Assembly (NCBI GenBank): GCA_024234855.1
Contig: JACKNN010000002.1
Span: 434,001 to 498,000, forward strand
DNA length: 64,000 nucleotides
Origin: Pseudomonadales bacterium
GTDB taxonomy: Bacteria > Pseudomonadota > Gammaproteobacteria > Pseudomonadales > Halieaceae
Direction: 5' to 3'
Positions 63,522 to 64,000 of this stretch are shown piece after piece. A program made the translations under genes and the position numbers. A model generated the notes under the pieces. It was not told the DNA's origin. It did not search any database and was given only the letters and a program-made list of their open reading frames with translations. How positions within the stretch are numbered: the first letter of the stretch is position 1; every line of letters begins with the position of its first letter.

Positions 63522-63688
63522 AGCACTGGCAGTCGCAATGTATTGCCAGGCATCAGTCGGTTCCGCCCGGTATCAGTGATGACAGGGAGCATTCCGATTG
63601 GCTGCTGTGCTAACCTTTGCCTGGCGGGCGCAAGCTGCCAGAGCGTCCGTTATCATCCAGCGTACCAGGGACTACCGGGAGTGCCATC

Positions 63689-64000
63689 GTGATTGTTGAA
63701 CAAATCTGGACTGGAAACGCCTACCGCAATTTCAACTACCTGATCGCCTGCGCGGAAACCGGCGAGGCCATGGCCGTCGACCCGCTGGACCACGAGAAAT
63801 GCCTGGCCAGGGCGCGGGAACTCGGCTGGGAGATCACCCAGGTGCTGAACACCCACGAACACCCCGATCACACCGGCGGCAACAGTGCGCTGATCGCCGC
63901 GACTGGCGCGCGATTGCTGGCCCATGCCAATGCGCGGGATGCCATTCCCGGTATCGACCAGGGCTTGCAGGCAGGGGATATTGTCAGGGTAGGTAAAACC
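63689..64000 (+). CDS. Metallo-beta-lactamase-fold hydrolase, GloB-like (N-terminal part)
   Basis: The first 104 codons of a gene that runs off the right edge. The start is GTG 63689 with CGGGAG about six bases upstream. The translation begins IVEQIWTGNAYRNFNYLIA and contains the zinc motif THEHPDHTGGN (His56, His58, Asp60, His61). This matches hydroxyacylglutathione hydrolase (GloB) and related enzymes. A glyoxalase II role is likely but the substrate-binding part is missing. Confidence 0.85.
   Translation, partial: MIVEQIWTGNAYRNFNYLIACAETGEAMAVDPLDHEKCLARARELGWEITQVLNTHEHPDHTGGNSALIAATGARLLAHANARDAIPGIDQGLQAGDIVRVGKT

Overview
The window is a GC-rich chromosomal segment from a gammaproteobacterium. 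The left end keeps the order rlmN-pilW-rodZ-ispG-hisS-yfgM-bamB-der, which is a gammaproteobacterial hallmark. The many TonB-dependent receptors, the glyoxylate enzyme AceA and the catabolic gene types suggest a marine heterotroph of the Halieaceae/Cellvibrionales kind. That placement is inference from gene content, not a computed phylogeny. No tRNA, rRNA, CRISPR array, insertion sequence or phage gene was seen.

Layout. (1) 1-7610: housekeeping operon for rRNA methylation, type IV pilus, cell shape, isoprenoids, His-tRNA charging, outer-membrane assembly and ribosome assembly. (2) 7.6-12.6 kb: a group III truncated haemoglobin, then two divergent exported hydrolases (PHP-type and DNase I-like). 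(3) 12.8-17.9 kb: isocitrate lyase with a clear terminator, an HxlR regulator and a large TonB receptor. (4) 17.9-28.2 kb, minus strand: SDR dehydrogenase; TonB receptor, MFS transporter, nitrilase-type hydrolase, haem-VCBS protein and second TonB receptor as a probable operon; and a LuxR-type regulator. A 20-bp element is repeated upstream of the SDR and of the receptor operon. (5) 28.5-34.1 kb: an orphan TrpB2-type PLP enzyme and a three-subunit DMSO-reductase-family molybdoenzyme. (6) 34.5-41.5 kb: a trans-envelope set (YCF48-like lipoprotein, RND/MMPL pump, DUF1302 barrel, DUF1329 LolB-like protein). (7) 41.6-49.8 kb: a xanthine-dehydrogenase-type hydroxylase followed by its own maturation genes (split XdhC, a molybdopterin-binding/cytidylyltransferase fusion, a cysteine desulfurase and a SufU-like partner). 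(8) 49.9-54.3 kb: NnrS, a winged-helix regulator, an AhpD-like protein, a small membrane protein and MetY. (9) 54.4-59.9 kb: a B12 uptake and adenosylation operon behind a strong promoter and a cobalamin riboswitch. (10) 60.0-64.0 kb: DUF501 protein, cytochrome c lipoprotein, an exported FAD oxidase, an exported PLP enzyme and a truncated metallo-beta-lactamase-fold hydrolase.

How it works together. Regions 4-7 look like one catabolic island. Two TonB receptors and an MFS carrier would import an unknown substrate, possibly with a C-N bond open to the nitrilase-type enzyme. The RND/DUF1302/DUF1329/YCF48 set would move a hydrophobic molecule across the envelope. Two different molybdenum enzymes would do difficult redox or hydroxylation chemistry, with cofactor sulfuration encoded in the same operon. 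The substrate cannot be named from sequence alone. The most promising undescribed parts are the shared promoter element, the paired inverted-repeat sites in the 34.1-34.5 kb divergent region, the haem-VCBS protein inside an uptake operon, and the dedicated desulfurase/SufU pair in a molybdoenzyme operon.
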